Assembly (NCBI GenBank): GCA_025350285.1
Contig: JANXYE010000633.1
Coordinates: 1-7,855, forward strand
Source: Chloroflexota bacterium
GTDB lineage: Bacteria; Chloroflexota; Dehalococcoidia; Tepidiformales; Tepidiformaceae
Direction of reading: 5' to 3'
Length of the DNA stretch: 7,855 bases
In this document: positions 1 through 6,002 of the stretch, one piece after another
Numbering within the stretch: the first letter of the stretch is position 1
Layout of the letters: every line of letters starts with the position of its first letter
Made by a program: the position numbers and the translations under genes
The notes under the pieces: generated by a model
The model's input: the letters and a program-made list of their open reading frames with translations, nothing else
The model's database searches: none
What the model was told of the DNA's origin: nothing

Positions 1-720
1 ACGGGGGATCCCGAAGGGGGACCAGTCCTGCCCGGGTACACGTACGCCGACTTCGCCAGCCCGACAATTGGCGCCTTCGCTATCGCCGCGGCGCTTGTCG
101 CGCGGGAAAAGAGCGGCGAGGGCCAACACATCGATCTGGCGCAGTTCCAGGCCACGGCGTCCCTCATGGCCGAACCCCAGTTCGAGGCGCTCGTAAACGG
201 GACGGTCCATACGCGAGCTGGGAACGCCGAAGCGCGGACCATCGTTCACAACGCGTTTCGCTGCGCCGGCGAGGACGCCTGGGCGGTGATCGTGGTGCGC
301 ACCGAGAGCGAGTGGGAGTCGCTCCGCTCGGTGGTGCCCGGCCTTCCGGAGGTCGGAGCCGGCGTTGCGGTCAGCGCGATCGAGTTGACCGTTGAGGCCT
401 GGACCAGCACCCGATCCCCGCGGTCCGTCATGGAGACGTTGCAGGCCGTGGGCGTGGAGGCGGCGCGCGTTCAGAACGCCCGGGACCTCGTCGATGACGA
501 CCCGCACCTCGCCGAACGCGGCTTCTTCGCCTGGTACGACCACCTTCTCGGCGAAAAGGCCCTCACGGACGGCGTCCCGTACAAGATGTCCGCTACGCCG
601 GGCGGCGTCCTCCGCGGTGGTCCCGCGTACGGCATCCACAACGACTACGTGTTCGGAGAGCTTCTTGGCCTGGCCGGCGCGGAGATCCTGCGCCTGAGGC
701 AATCCGGCGTGATCGGGTGA
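1..720 (+). CDS. CaiB/BaiF (class III) CoA-transferase, C-terminal part (5' end outside the window)
   Basis: The open frame enters from the left edge in frame 1 and stops at TGA 718-720, giving 239 residues, about 60% of the usual ~400-residue protein. An internal ATG at 166 is not the start, because homology continues upstream of it. Seen: YADFASPTIG at residues 15-24, where D17 sits at the position of the family's catalytic aspartate; then an alpha-helical stretch and the conserved segment SGEGQHIDLAQFQA (38-51). The C-terminal small-domain pattern follows, with a DDDPHLAERGFF block near 163-174 and a LGLAGAEI...LRQSGVI tail. The family moves CoA between a donor acyl-CoA and a carboxylic acid through an aspartyl-CoA anhydride, in the cytosol. 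The substrate cannot be read from the sequence. The gene converges on the minus-strand oxidoreductase gene 91 bp away, so it is not in that operon, but it may serve the same catabolic route. Family call firm; exact reaction unknown. Confidence 0.93.
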   Translation, partial: TGDPEGGPVLPGYTYADFASPTIGAFAIAAALVAREKSGEGQHIDLAQFQATASLMAEPQFEALVNGTVHTRAGNAEARTIVHNAFRCAGEDAWAVIVVRTESEWESLRSVVPGLPEVGAGVAVSAIELTVEAWTSTRSPRSVMETLQAVGVEAARVQNARDLVDDDPHLAERGFFAWYDHLLGEKALTDGVPYKMSATPGGVLRGGPAYGIHNDYVFGELLGLAGAEILRLRQSGVIG

Positions 721-744
721 CGGGACCTGTCACCGCGACCCAGC

Positions 745-776
745 GAGGTTCGGGTACGTCCATGCGGAGGAACCTC
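745..776. terminator. Weak stem-loop in the convergent gap (possible bidirectional terminator)
   Basis: GAGGTTC (745-751) is complementary to GAACCTC (770-776), a 7-bp stem with an 18-nt loop, between two convergent genes. There is no T-run on either side and the loop is long. A smaller overlapping GGAGG/CCTCC pair (766-777) competes with it. The location suits a terminator; the structure itself is weak. Nothing else was seen in 721-811. Confidence 0.2.
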
Positions 777-811
777 CTCTCGTTAGTCCTGCTCCCGGCC
801 GCAAGCCCCGG

Positions 812-2011
812 CTATTTGGGCGAGAACTGGGGGATAAGGTGCCGTCCGACCAGGCGCGTACTTTCCATGATCGCGTCGTGACTGAGCGCGCCGACCTGCT
901 GAAAGCAGAGCAGGCGGTCGCAGTCGATGTCGCGGTAGCGTTCCATTTTCTTCCGGCAGGTCTCCGGATCACCGATGATCACGGAGTCCTGCGTATTGAG
1001 GACTTCATAGACCTCTTCGCCTGAAACCTGCTCGTTCCGAGCGAGTTTTGCCACGAGTTCCAGGGCGGCCGCCTGGTTGGGATCGGCTGGAGCGTTACTG
1101 GCTGCGGCGGCGATGGGCGCGACGAGGCCTGCGCCGGCCGTTTCTTTCGCCTGGCCCGGTGCGCTCGGCACGCCAGTCTCCGCGACGGACTTCATCATCT
1201 CCTGCAGTTCGAAGAACTTGACGATCGTGTTGCAGTACCACGCAGCAGCCTCGGCGGCCCCGTTTTCGATCGCCTTTTTCGTCGTCTCGGCGCAATGTAC
1301 GAAGGTGAAGACGCCCGCCTGATTGTTGATGAACGAGCCTGCTGGCCGCGCGTCTTTGATGGCCTCGCGGTACGTCCGTATCAGGCCAGCCATCGCGTCG
1401 ATCGGGGTGAAGATCGTCACACCAAGGACGCCGATGCCGTTCTGGCCAGCGACGACGAACGAGTCCGGGCTGCCGGCGGCCATCCACATCGGCGGATGCG
1501 GCTTCTGTAGCGGTTTGGGGATGATCGGGCGGTCGTTGATCTCGAAGCGGTCGCTTTTGTAGGTGAACCGGTCCGTGGTCCACATTTTCGGGACCATCCT
1601 CAACGTTTCCTGGAGTTGCGCCTTGGTGTCCTCCGGCGGGATCTGAAAAACCCGCCACTCCGGAGTCGTGGATCGCGCGAAGCCCATTTCAAGGCGCCCG
1701 TCGCTCAGCAGATCCAGTGTGGCTGCACGTTCAGCTATGCGAATCGGGTGTGCGAAGTTGTGTGGCGCGAGCACCGCGCTGTGACCCACACGAATGCGCT
1801 TCGTCCGCTGCGCGATGGCCGAAAGCATGATGTCCGGCGCGGAGCTATAGCTCATTTCCTCGGCTGTGTGGTGCTCCACCTGCCACCAGCAATCGAAGCC
1901 CACCGCGTCCGCGAGCTCCGCCTGCGCGAGGGTCTCTTTCATTAACTGGTATTCGTGGCCCGGGCCCCACGGCCTGGCCTTCTCGACTTCGCAAAACACA
2001 TCAATCTTCAA
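812..2011 (-). CDS. LLM class (luciferase-like) flavin-dependent oxidoreductase/monooxygenase
   Basis: A 399-residue protein of the bacterial luciferase superfamily (TIM barrel, normally using FMNH2 or F420 supplied in trans), cytosolic. Seen: an N-terminal beta strand (KIDVFCEVE), helix AELADAVGFDCWW (31-43), and the hallmark VEHH (45-48). IRVGHSAVLAPHNFAHPIRIAERAA blocks span about 73-97, then LDLLSDGRLEMGFARS (99-114), typical of the flavin/phosphate-binding part of LLM enzymes. Next come KPHPPMWMAAGSPDSF (170-185) and a C-terminal GDPETCRKKMERYRDIDCD block (347-365). Residues ~281-316 form an Ala/Pro/Gly-rich, probably flexible insert between barrel and C-terminus. The start is TTG at 2011, chosen because AGGGAG lies 8 nt upstream (2020-2025) and the barrel begins at once. 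It is the second gene of a minus-strand operon, 53 bp behind the cyclase-family gene. LLM enzymes oxidise alkanes, sulfonates, ketones, aromatics and others; the substrate here is unknown. Confidence 0.93.
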   Translation of the reverse strand: MKIDVFCEVEKARPWGPGHEYQLMKETLAQAELADAVGFDCWWQVEHHTAEEMSYSSAPDIMLSAIAQRTKRIRVGHSAVLAPHNFAHPIRIAERAATLDLLSDGRLEMGFARSTTPEWRVFQIPPEDTKAQLQETLRMVPKMWTTDRFTYKSDRFEINDRPIIPKPLQKPHPPMWMAAGSPDSFVVAGQNGIGVLGVTIFTPIDAMAGLIRTYREAIKDARPAGSFINNQAGVFTFVHCAETTKKAIENGAAEAAAWYCNTIVKFFELQEMMKSVAETGVPSAPGQAKETAGAGLVAPIAAAASNAPADPNQAAALELVAKLARNEQVSGEEVYEVLNTQDSVIIGDPETCRKKMERYRDIDCDRLLCFQQVGALSHDAIMESTRLVGRHLIPQFSPK

Positions 2012-2019
2012 GACTCGTA

Positions 2020-2025
2020 CTCCCT
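2020..2025 (-). promoter_or_regulatory. Shine-Dalgarno supporting a TTG start
   Basis: On the minus strand AGGGAG ends 8 nt before TTG (2009-2011). No ATG in this frame fits the start of the barrel better, so the site decides the TTG start of the oxidoreductase gene. Confidence 0.7.
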
Positions 2026-2064
2026 AGAATCTGGGTTGAGTTTGGCTGGGCGGCGGGCTCGCGG

Positions 2065-3018
2065 TTACTTGATCGCGAGCGGATTGATCGGGGATCCGGC
2101 TCCGCCGTTGACCTTCAGTGGCGATGTCACGAACTGGAAGTCGTACTGGCCGTCGGCCGCGCAGTCCGCCGCGAGGTCATCAAGCCAGAGCATCTCCATG
2201 AACGGGACGCCGAGGTTGGTGAGCACGGCCGCGTGCAGCGGCAGATACGCGCCGGTGACCGACGACACGGTTTGTTCCGAAGCGAGCGTGTCGCTTCCGA
2301 ACGTCGGCAGTTCCATTTCGTGGAAGAACTGGATCATGGCCGGCTCGTCCGTGATACCCGCCTCGCCGGCCGGGCCGAAGAAGGCGTCCATGCCTTCCTC
2401 GTAGAGCATCGCCATCCGGCCCGTACGGATGAGCATGATGTCGTGCTTTTCGATCGTAATCCCCTCGTGCTTCGCCACCGCCTGTAGCTCCGCGAGCGTG
2501 ATCTGGTCATGATCGAGGTGCTTCACGTTCCGGTAACGCGCGACATCCAGGAGGATGCCCCTTCCCGCCACGCCGTGTTCGGCGATCGGCCGGATGCTGT
2601 TCTTGCGCAACGTCCCAATAGTGGTGGACGCCGGATAGCCGTTGTAAAGCGTGTCGTCGTACCAGACATGGCCGAGCGCATCCATCTGCGTGGATCCCTG
2701 GAGGTACATGAAGATCTTGTCGTCGGAATACTCCTGATCGCCGGGCATCGGTGCGATGAGCCCGTTGAGGAAGAAGCCCTTGTCGCTCGTCATGAACTTT
2801 TGCGGCTTTGGCCGGATCGCCGAACTCGGCTCGCCGCGCGGGCTCAGGATCTCCAGGCTCAAACTGAACGTCTTTCCGCTCCGCACCGCGCGTGCGCCGC
2901 GAACCGCCTCGGCGGGCGTCAGGAAGTTGATCGAGCCGATTTCGTCGTCGGCGCCCCAGCGTCCCCAGTTCTTCACTGAGTCGCGGAACAGTCCGCCGAT
3001 CGAGGGGAAGTCAGGCAT
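2065..3018 (-). CDS. Cyclase-family protein (PF04199-type metal-dependent hydrolase)
   Basis: 317 residues from the ATG at 3018. The frame stays open to 3120, but the upstream 34 codons are Arg-rich and unlike the family, and AGGAG (3025-3029) lies 6 nt before this ATG. Seen: NWGRWGADDEIGSINFLTP (17-35), typical of long cyclase-family members; then LQGSTQMDALGH (106-117), which stands where the superfamily has its metal motif HxGTHxDxxxH, followed by WYDDTLYNGYP (119-129). GRGILLDVARYRNV (152-165), HDIMLIRTGR (192-201), LPTFGSDTLASEQ (237-249) and LPLHAAVLTNLGVPFMEMLWLDDL (259-282) complete the fold. Relatives include kynurenine formamidase and isatin hydrolase, which hydrolyse amide or lactam bonds. 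Here two motif histidines are Gln (Q107, Q111) while D113 and H117 are kept, so the metal site differs from the classical one. First gene of the minus operon with the flavin oxidoreductase. Family sure; reaction not known. Confidence 0.92.
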   Translation of the reverse strand: MPDFPSIGGLFRDSVKNWGRWGADDEIGSINFLTPAEAVRGARAVRSGKTFSLSLEILSPRGEPSSAIRPKPQKFMTSDKGFFLNGLIAPMPGDQEYSDDKIFMYLQGSTQMDALGHVWYDDTLYNGYPASTTIGTLRKNSIRPIAEHGVAGRGILLDVARYRNVKHLDHDQITLAELQAVAKHEGITIEKHDIMLIRTGRMAMLYEEGMDAFFGPAGEAGITDEPAMIQFFHEMELPTFGSDTLASEQTVSSVTGAYLPLHAAVLTNLGVPFMEMLWLDDLAADCAADGQYDFQFVTSPLKVNGGAGSPINPLAIK

Positions 3019-3024
3019 GCTGTT

Positions 3025-3029
3025 CTCCT
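3025..3029 (-). promoter_or_regulatory. Shine-Dalgarno that fixes the cyclase-family start
   Basis: Minus-strand AGGAG with a 6-nt spacer to ATG 3016-3018. It favours this start over the longer open frame beginning at 3120, which would also overlap the predicted promoter. Confidence 0.75.
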
Positions 3030-3086
3030 GTGCACGGTGTGGAAGCGTCGATCTGGGCCGTCGCCTAGCACCTACATGGGCCTTAT

Positions 3087-3101
3087 CAAACGGTCGGTAG
3101 G
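3087..3101 (+). repeat. First copy of an imperfect 15-bp direct repeat (second copy at 3224-3238)
   Basis: CAAACGGTCGGTAGG at 3087-3101 matches CAAACGGATGGTTGG at 3224-3238 in 12 of 15 positions. The first copy covers the start point and the edge of the -10 box of the minus-strand promoter; the second covers the start point of the plus-strand promoter. This suits binding sites for one regulator of both operons. Confidence 0.35.
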
Positions 3102-3127
3102 CTAGCCCGCGACTTACCACCTGTCAA
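3099..3127 (-). promoter_or_regulatory. Predicted sigma70-type promoter of the cyclase/oxidoreductase operon
   Basis: Minus-strand TTGACA (3122-3127, all six consensus bases), a 17-bp spacer, then TAGCCT (3099-3104, three of six bases matching TATAAT). The expected start is near 3092, giving a ~73-nt leader before ATG 3018. Strong -35, weak -10, consistent with a controlled promoter. Confidence 0.5.
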
Positions 3128-3186
3128 CCCGGCCGCGCGTCCGTTGAGTGGCGCTAGTAGCCGTCCGAAAAGTCGCGGCCGCGAAC

Positions 3187-3214
3187 TTGACAGTCCCCCT
3201 TACTTGGGTAGACT
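3187..3214 (+). promoter_or_regulatory. Predicted sigma70-type promoter of the ABC importer operon
   Basis: TTGACA (3187-3192, perfect), a 16-bp spacer, then TAGACT (3209-3214, four of six bases matching TATAAT). The start would fall near 3220-3222, on the left arm of the CCAACCA/TGGTTGG inverted repeat. A bound repressor there would block initiation or early elongation. Confidence 0.55.
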
Positions 3215-3218
3215 CCGA

Positions 3219-3238
3219 CCAACCAAACGGATGGTTGG
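3219..3238. repeat. Inverted repeat at the predicted transcription start (candidate operator), with a third half-site downstream
   Basis: CCAACCA (3219-3225) and TGGTTGG (3232-3238) form perfect 7-bp arms around a 6-bp centre whose middle two bases are CG. TGGTTGGC recurs as a direct copy at 3250-3257, 18 bp after the first (3232-3239). Position over the predicted +1 suggests a repressor operator; a central CG is a feature of LacI-family sites, but the rest does not match a known consensus. It could alternatively fold as an RNA hairpin at the 5' end of the transcript. Confidence 0.45.
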
Positions 3239-3280
3239 CCGACTTTTCGTGGTTGGCAACGAATCGCATTTTCTCTCTCA

Positions 3281-3294
3281 GGGCGCGAGCGCCC
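3281..3294 (+). repeat. Small GC hairpin in the importer leader
   Basis: GGGCGC and GCGCCC surround GA. A realistic fold is a 5-bp stem (3281-3285 with 3290-3294) and a 4-nt loop, just after a pyrimidine-rich tract and 44 nt before the GTG start. There is no following T-run. It may affect leader structure or be incidental. Confidence 0.25.
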
Positions 3295-3338
3295 AGCCGT
3301 GGCAAAACGGAAGCATGTGAAGGACTCGGGCAAGTAGC

Positions 3339-4424
3339 GTGACTCGCATAAACCCCACCGCACGGCGCCCCGCTTCCGGCTACATCGAGGCCGCGCGCCG
3401 CTTGCTGCCCGCGCGCCGCTTCGCCGCTATCTGGTTCGCGCTCGGGGCGCTGATCGTGTTTAGCATCATCTTCCAGCCCTCGGCGGTGAACGGCATTTCG
3501 CGGCCCGTGATTGTCGCGTTCGCCTCGTTCGTGGTCATCGTTGCGATTGGCCAGGCGCTCGTCTTTCGGGTCGGTGGGCTCGACCTCTCCGCGCCGGCGG
3601 TCATGGGGCTCTCCGTGCTCATCGTCCGGAACGTTGGCGGTGGCGCACTGGGCAGCGATGCGGACCTGGCGAAGGCGATTGTCATAGCTCTGCTTTTCGC
3701 CGCGCTCGTTGGCCTGGTGAACGGCCTGCTCGTGGCGGTGTTCAAGCTCAACGCGCTCATCGTCACTCTCGCCATGAGTTCCTTTGTGCTGGGGGCCGCG
3801 AGCTGGTACGAGGTCACCCATAAGGTCGAGTCAATCGTGCCGGAATCACTTCAGAGTTTCGGCACCACCACCCAATGGGGCATGATCTACCCGGCCTTCA
3901 TCGCATTCGGGCTGGCGATTCTCGCGGCCTTCCTGTTGACATTTACCGCCGCCGGCCGCCGTTTCACCGCTTCTGGCGCGAATCCGCGCGCCGCCCAGGT
4001 TGCCGGCATTCCCGTTACCGCCTATCAGACTGCCGCCTACCTGATGGCGGCGCTCCTCTACTGCTCCGCCGCCATCCTCGCTGGCGGATACAACGGGCAG
4101 CCGACGCTCGATGTTGGTAACAACTACCTCTTCCGCCCGATCGTGGGCGTCATCCTGGCCGGGACGTCGCTCGCGGGGGGAGTGGGCAGCATGCTTTCCA
4201 TTGTCGCGGCCGCCTTCTTCTTGCAGGTTCTCGGGGCGGTTCTCGCTGCCATGGGCCAGCCGACATCCGTCCAGAACATGATCGAGGGCGCATTCATCAT
4301 CCTGGCCGCCGGCATCTTCACGGTTCAGCAGGGAGTTCCCGCCGTCGCCTACGTCACGGGGCTCAATCGACGCCTTCAGCGCCGCCTCGGCCGCGCACCC
4401 GCGACCGGAGCAGAACCGGCGTGA
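3339..4424 (+). CDS. Sugar-type ABC transporter permease (RbsC/BPD_transp_2 family)
   Basis: A 361-residue inner-membrane protein forming part of the solute channel of a carbohydrate-type importer. After a basic cytosolic N-terminus (RR and RLLPARR, to ~27), hydrophobic segments lie near 28-45, 55-76, 85-97, 111-134, 138-154, 182-203, 228-249, 265-281, 283-304 and 312-330, about the usual number. Family marks: GQALVFRVGGLDLSAPAVMG (71-90), matching the conserved 'GGIDLSVG' region; the cytosolic coupling loop GANPRAAQVAGIPV (213-226); and AGTSLAGGVGS (274-284). The start is GTG 3339: an in-frame TGA at 3318-3320 rules out earlier starts and the next Met is residue 89. GAAGGA at 3319-3324 is a distant (14-nt) ribosome site, so initiation may be weak. 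First gene of the importer operon, followed by the binding protein after 134 bp. The solute (ribose, xylose, nucleoside or other) cannot be told. Confidence 0.93.
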   Translation: MTRINPTARRPASGYIEAARRLLPARRFAAIWFALGALIVFSIIFQPSAVNGISRPVIVAFASFVVIVAIGQALVFRVGGLDLSAPAVMGLSVLIVRNVGGGALGSDADLAKAIVIALLFAALVGLVNGLLVAVFKLNALIVTLAMSSFVLGAASWYEVTHKVESIVPESLQSFGTTTQWGMIYPAFIAFGLAILAAFLLTFTAAGRRFTASGANPRAAQVAGIPVTAYQTAAYLMAALLYCSAAILAGGYNGQPTLDVGNNYLFRPIVGVILAGTSLAGGVGSMLSIVAAAFFLQVLGAVLAAMGQPTSVQNMIEGAFIILAAGIFTVQQGVPAVAYVTGLNRRLQRRLGRAPATGAEPA

Positions 4425-4457
4425 GGAAGGAGATGGGCCGAGTGCTCACGTAGGCAT

Positions 4458-4484
4458 CGCCGCGATGTGCCCGCTTTCGCGGCG
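4458..4484 (+). repeat. Stem-loop between permease and binding-protein genes
   Basis: CGCCGCGA (4458-4465) pairs with TCGCGGCG (4477-4484), an 8-bp GC-rich stem with an 11-nt loop and no T-run after it. It lies in the 134-bp gap and may stabilise or process the transcript. The rest of 4425-4558 shows only the ribosome site of the next gene. Confidence 0.35.
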
Positions 4485-4546
4485 GCTCATCACCATCGTC
4501 ATCGAACCCGGGAGGTTGCGGGCCCACCAGAAGTTGCGATCACACT

Positions 4547-4552
4547 GAGGGG
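4547..4552 (+). promoter_or_regulatory. Shine-Dalgarno supporting a TTG start
   Basis: GAGGGG with a 6-nt spacer to TTG 4559-4561. Starting here gives a complete Tat/lipoprotein signal, which confirms the choice. Confidence 0.75.
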
Positions 4553-4558
4553 ATTAAC

Positions 4559-5860
4559 TTGGGACAGGACAATTACTGGTTGAGGAACAAGCTCTCTCGC
4601 CGCCGGCTGCTGACCGGCGCCGCCGTCACCGGTGTTGGCGCCGCCAGCCTCGCGCTCGTCGGCTGCGGCGATGATGACGCCAAGCCCGCCACCGCGGCGC
4701 CCGGGGGATCCAGTACGGCCGCCGGCTCGGTCGTTGCGAACGCCACCAACGCCCCCGAGATCACGACCAAGATCGCCGATGCCCAGTTCATCAAGTTGAT
4801 GGGCACGGCGGCGGTCCAGCCGCTCGTTGCCCGGTCCATGAACCGCGCGAGCGCGCCGCTGACGGATGCTCAGAAGGCTACCGCGATCAAGATCTTTAAG
4901 GGGAGCGGCGGGGACACGGGGAGTGGCGGGAAGCTCGTGCTCGGGATCTGCGAAGGCGCCAACAACGCCTTCGCCAAGGCGACCTTCATGGAGGGCATTC
5001 TCCAGGCGCTCACCTACCCGTCGATCGGCAAGGTCGTCTACACCAACTCCAACTACGACAACCAGAAGCAGATCTCGGACATGCAGACCCTCATCTCGCA
5101 GAAGGTGGACATGATCGCGATCGCTGGCGGCTCCACCCTCCTGCCCATCATCAAAGAGGCGACGAAGGGTGGTATCCCAGTCTCCGCCTACATTGGCGAC
5201 CCCACCGGCACGCCGGGCACGGACTACGTGAACTACGTCTCCTACTCGATCGTCGAAGTCGGCAAGGCGTTCGCCCAGGCGGCCGTGGACTACACCGGCG
5301 GCAAGGGTAACTACGTCGTCTTCAACGGCATTCCCGGGAACGCCTTCGGCGCCGTCTGGATCCCGGCCCTGGACGAGTTTTACAAGGGCAAGCCGGACAT
5401 GAAGAAGATCGGCCAGACCGACACGAACTGGACGGTCGAGGGCACCGTCCTGGCCACCACCAGCTTCCTCGCCAAGGAATCCAAGATCGACGTCTGGCAC
5501 TCCGACTTCGCGGGCGTTTCGATCGGCATCTTCAACGCCTACGACCAGGCCAAACGCCCCATCGAATGCCTCATCACCTGTGCCGGCGAAGAGCAGGGCC
5601 TCTTCGGCGAATTCGAGAAGCGCACGGCCGCAAGCCCCAAGCTGAAGATCGCCCACGGCACCGGTGGCACCTGGCAGATCCGCGTCTGCATCACGTCCCT
5701 CCTGGATAAGAAGGCGGGCGGAACGATCGACCCCAAGCCGACCATCCCGAACGTCTTCCGCATCTACAAAACTGGCGATGGCTACGACGCCAGCCTCCCC
5801 GCGGACATCCCGCTCGGCCGCCTCATCCCGGACGACCTCGTCAAGCAGATGTTCGCCTAA
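4559..5860 (+). CDS. ABC transporter substrate-binding lipoprotein with Tat-type signal (Peripla_BP_4-like, sugar type)
   Basis: 433 residues from TTG 4559. The signal has a twin-arginine pattern SRRRLL (13-18), a hydrophobic stretch TGAAVTGVGAASLAL (19-33) and lipobox LVGC with the lipidated Cys at 36, so the protein is probably exported folded and anchored to the outer face of the membrane. A Gly/Ala/Ser/Thr linker (41-65) and a further ~50-residue, partly helical segment precede the binding fold, which begins with KLVLGICEGANNAF (125-138). The fold shows YDNQKQISDMQTLISQKVDMIAI (166-188; the usual 'D...Q...i..li.q.vDaIii' region), KGGIPVSAYIGD (203-214), YVVFNGIPGNAFG (252-264, hinge and second lobe) and DVWHSDFAGVSIGIFNAYDQ (311-330). 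It delivers the solute to the permeases encoded on both sides. Mature cysteines at 131, 337, 341 and 377 are unusual in number. The solute is unidentified. Confidence 0.92.
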   Translation: MGQDNYWLRNKLSRRRLLTGAAVTGVGAASLALVGCGDDDAKPATAAPGGSSTAAGSVVANATNAPEITTKIADAQFIKLMGTAAVQPLVARSMNRASAPLTDAQKATAIKIFKGSGGDTGSGGKLVLGICEGANNAFAKATFMEGILQALTYPSIGKVVYTNSNYDNQKQISDMQTLISQKVDMIAIAGGSTLLPIIKEATKGGIPVSAYIGDPTGTPGTDYVNYVSYSIVEVGKAFAQAAVDYTGGKGNYVVFNGIPGNAFGAVWIPALDEFYKGKPDMKKIGQTDTNWTVEGTVLATTSFLAKESKIDVWHSDFAGVSIGIFNAYDQAKRPIECLITCAGEEQGLFGEFEKRTAASPKLKIAHGTGGTWQIRVCITSLLDKKAGGTIDPKPTIPNVFRIYKTGDGYDASLPADIPLGRLIPDDLVKQMFA

Positions 5861-5868
5861 CACTGCCG

Positions 5869-5909
5869 CATGCCGCGTGCGGAGGGCCCTCCGCTCCGCA
5901 CGCGGCATG
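5869..5909 (+). terminator. Perfect 16-bp stem-loop after the binding-protein gene (attenuator or mRNA-stability element)
   Basis: CATGCCGCGTGCGGAG (5869-5884) is the exact reverse complement of CTCCGCACGCGGCATG (5894-5909), with a 9-nt loop. An inner palindrome GGAGGGCCCTCC (5881-5892) offers a competing small fold. It begins 8 nt after the TAA. There is no T-run, so a full Rho-independent terminator is unlikely. In binding-protein operons such hairpins commonly protect the upstream message from 3' decay and lower expression of the membrane components; that role is inferred here. Confidence 0.7.
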
Positions 5910-6002
5910 TCCGCTCCCGGCGCCTACCGCCATACGCACCGAACGCTCCGGCGCTGCTCCGTGCTCGCGCCGCCGTCTGATCCATCCGAGGCCGAACAAC
6001 CT

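Larger units (their letters stand above)
3166..3249. repeat. 10-bp inverted repeat flanking the importer promoter
   Basis: CGAAAAGTCG (3166-3175) and its exact reverse complement CGACTTTTCG (3240-3249) bracket the plus-strand promoter. The arms are 74 bp apart centre to centre, close to seven helical turns. The AAGTCG core has a third copy inside the spacer of the opposite promoter (3110-3115, minus strand), where nine bases AAGTCGCGG match 3170-3178. Confidence 0.4.
3019..3338. promoter_or_regulatory. Divergent intergenic control region (320 bp)
   Basis: No convincing gene lies here; the open frames crossing it have no family-like sequence. It holds a predicted promoter for each direction (listed separately), with their TTGACA boxes about 65 bp apart and facing outwards, plus several repeats that look like operator sites. 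A perfect 12-bp GC palindrome TCGCGGCCGCGA lies at 3173-3184 between the promoters. The leader of the plus operon would be roughly 118 nt long and contains two small hairpins. Confidence 0.75.

Noticed and set aside
3019..3120. N-terminal 34-residue extension of the cyclase-family protein
   Set aside because: Arg-rich and unlike the family, and it overlaps the predicted -10 region. The internal ATG at 3018 has a proper AGGAG.
3173..3184. Perfect palindrome TCGCGGCCGCGA as a regulator site
   Set aside because: Noted in the control region, but it is pure GC around a NotI-type core and easily arises by chance in such DNA. It is not counted as a separate operator.
3148..3342. Small plus-strand frame of 64 codons in the control region
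   Set aside because: No good ribosome site, no family resemblance, and it covers the predicted importer promoter.
3114..3821. 235-codon minus-strand frame across the control region and the permease 5' end
   Set aside because: Its product is rich in charged residues and repeats without a recognisable fold, and it overlaps both promoters and a well-supported permease gene.
4433..4453. Six-codon ATG...TAG mini-ORF just after the permease stop, preceded by GGAAGGAG
   Set aside because: The purine-rich tract touches the ATG with no spacer, and a 6-codon product cannot be told from chance.
4499..5908. 469-codon open frame on the minus strand opposite the binding-protein gene
   Set aside because: It mirrors the plus-strand gene, whose product has a clear signal, lipobox and binding fold. 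The antisense translation is Asp/Arg/Gly/Val-rich with no family pattern, as expected opposite GC-rich coding DNA.
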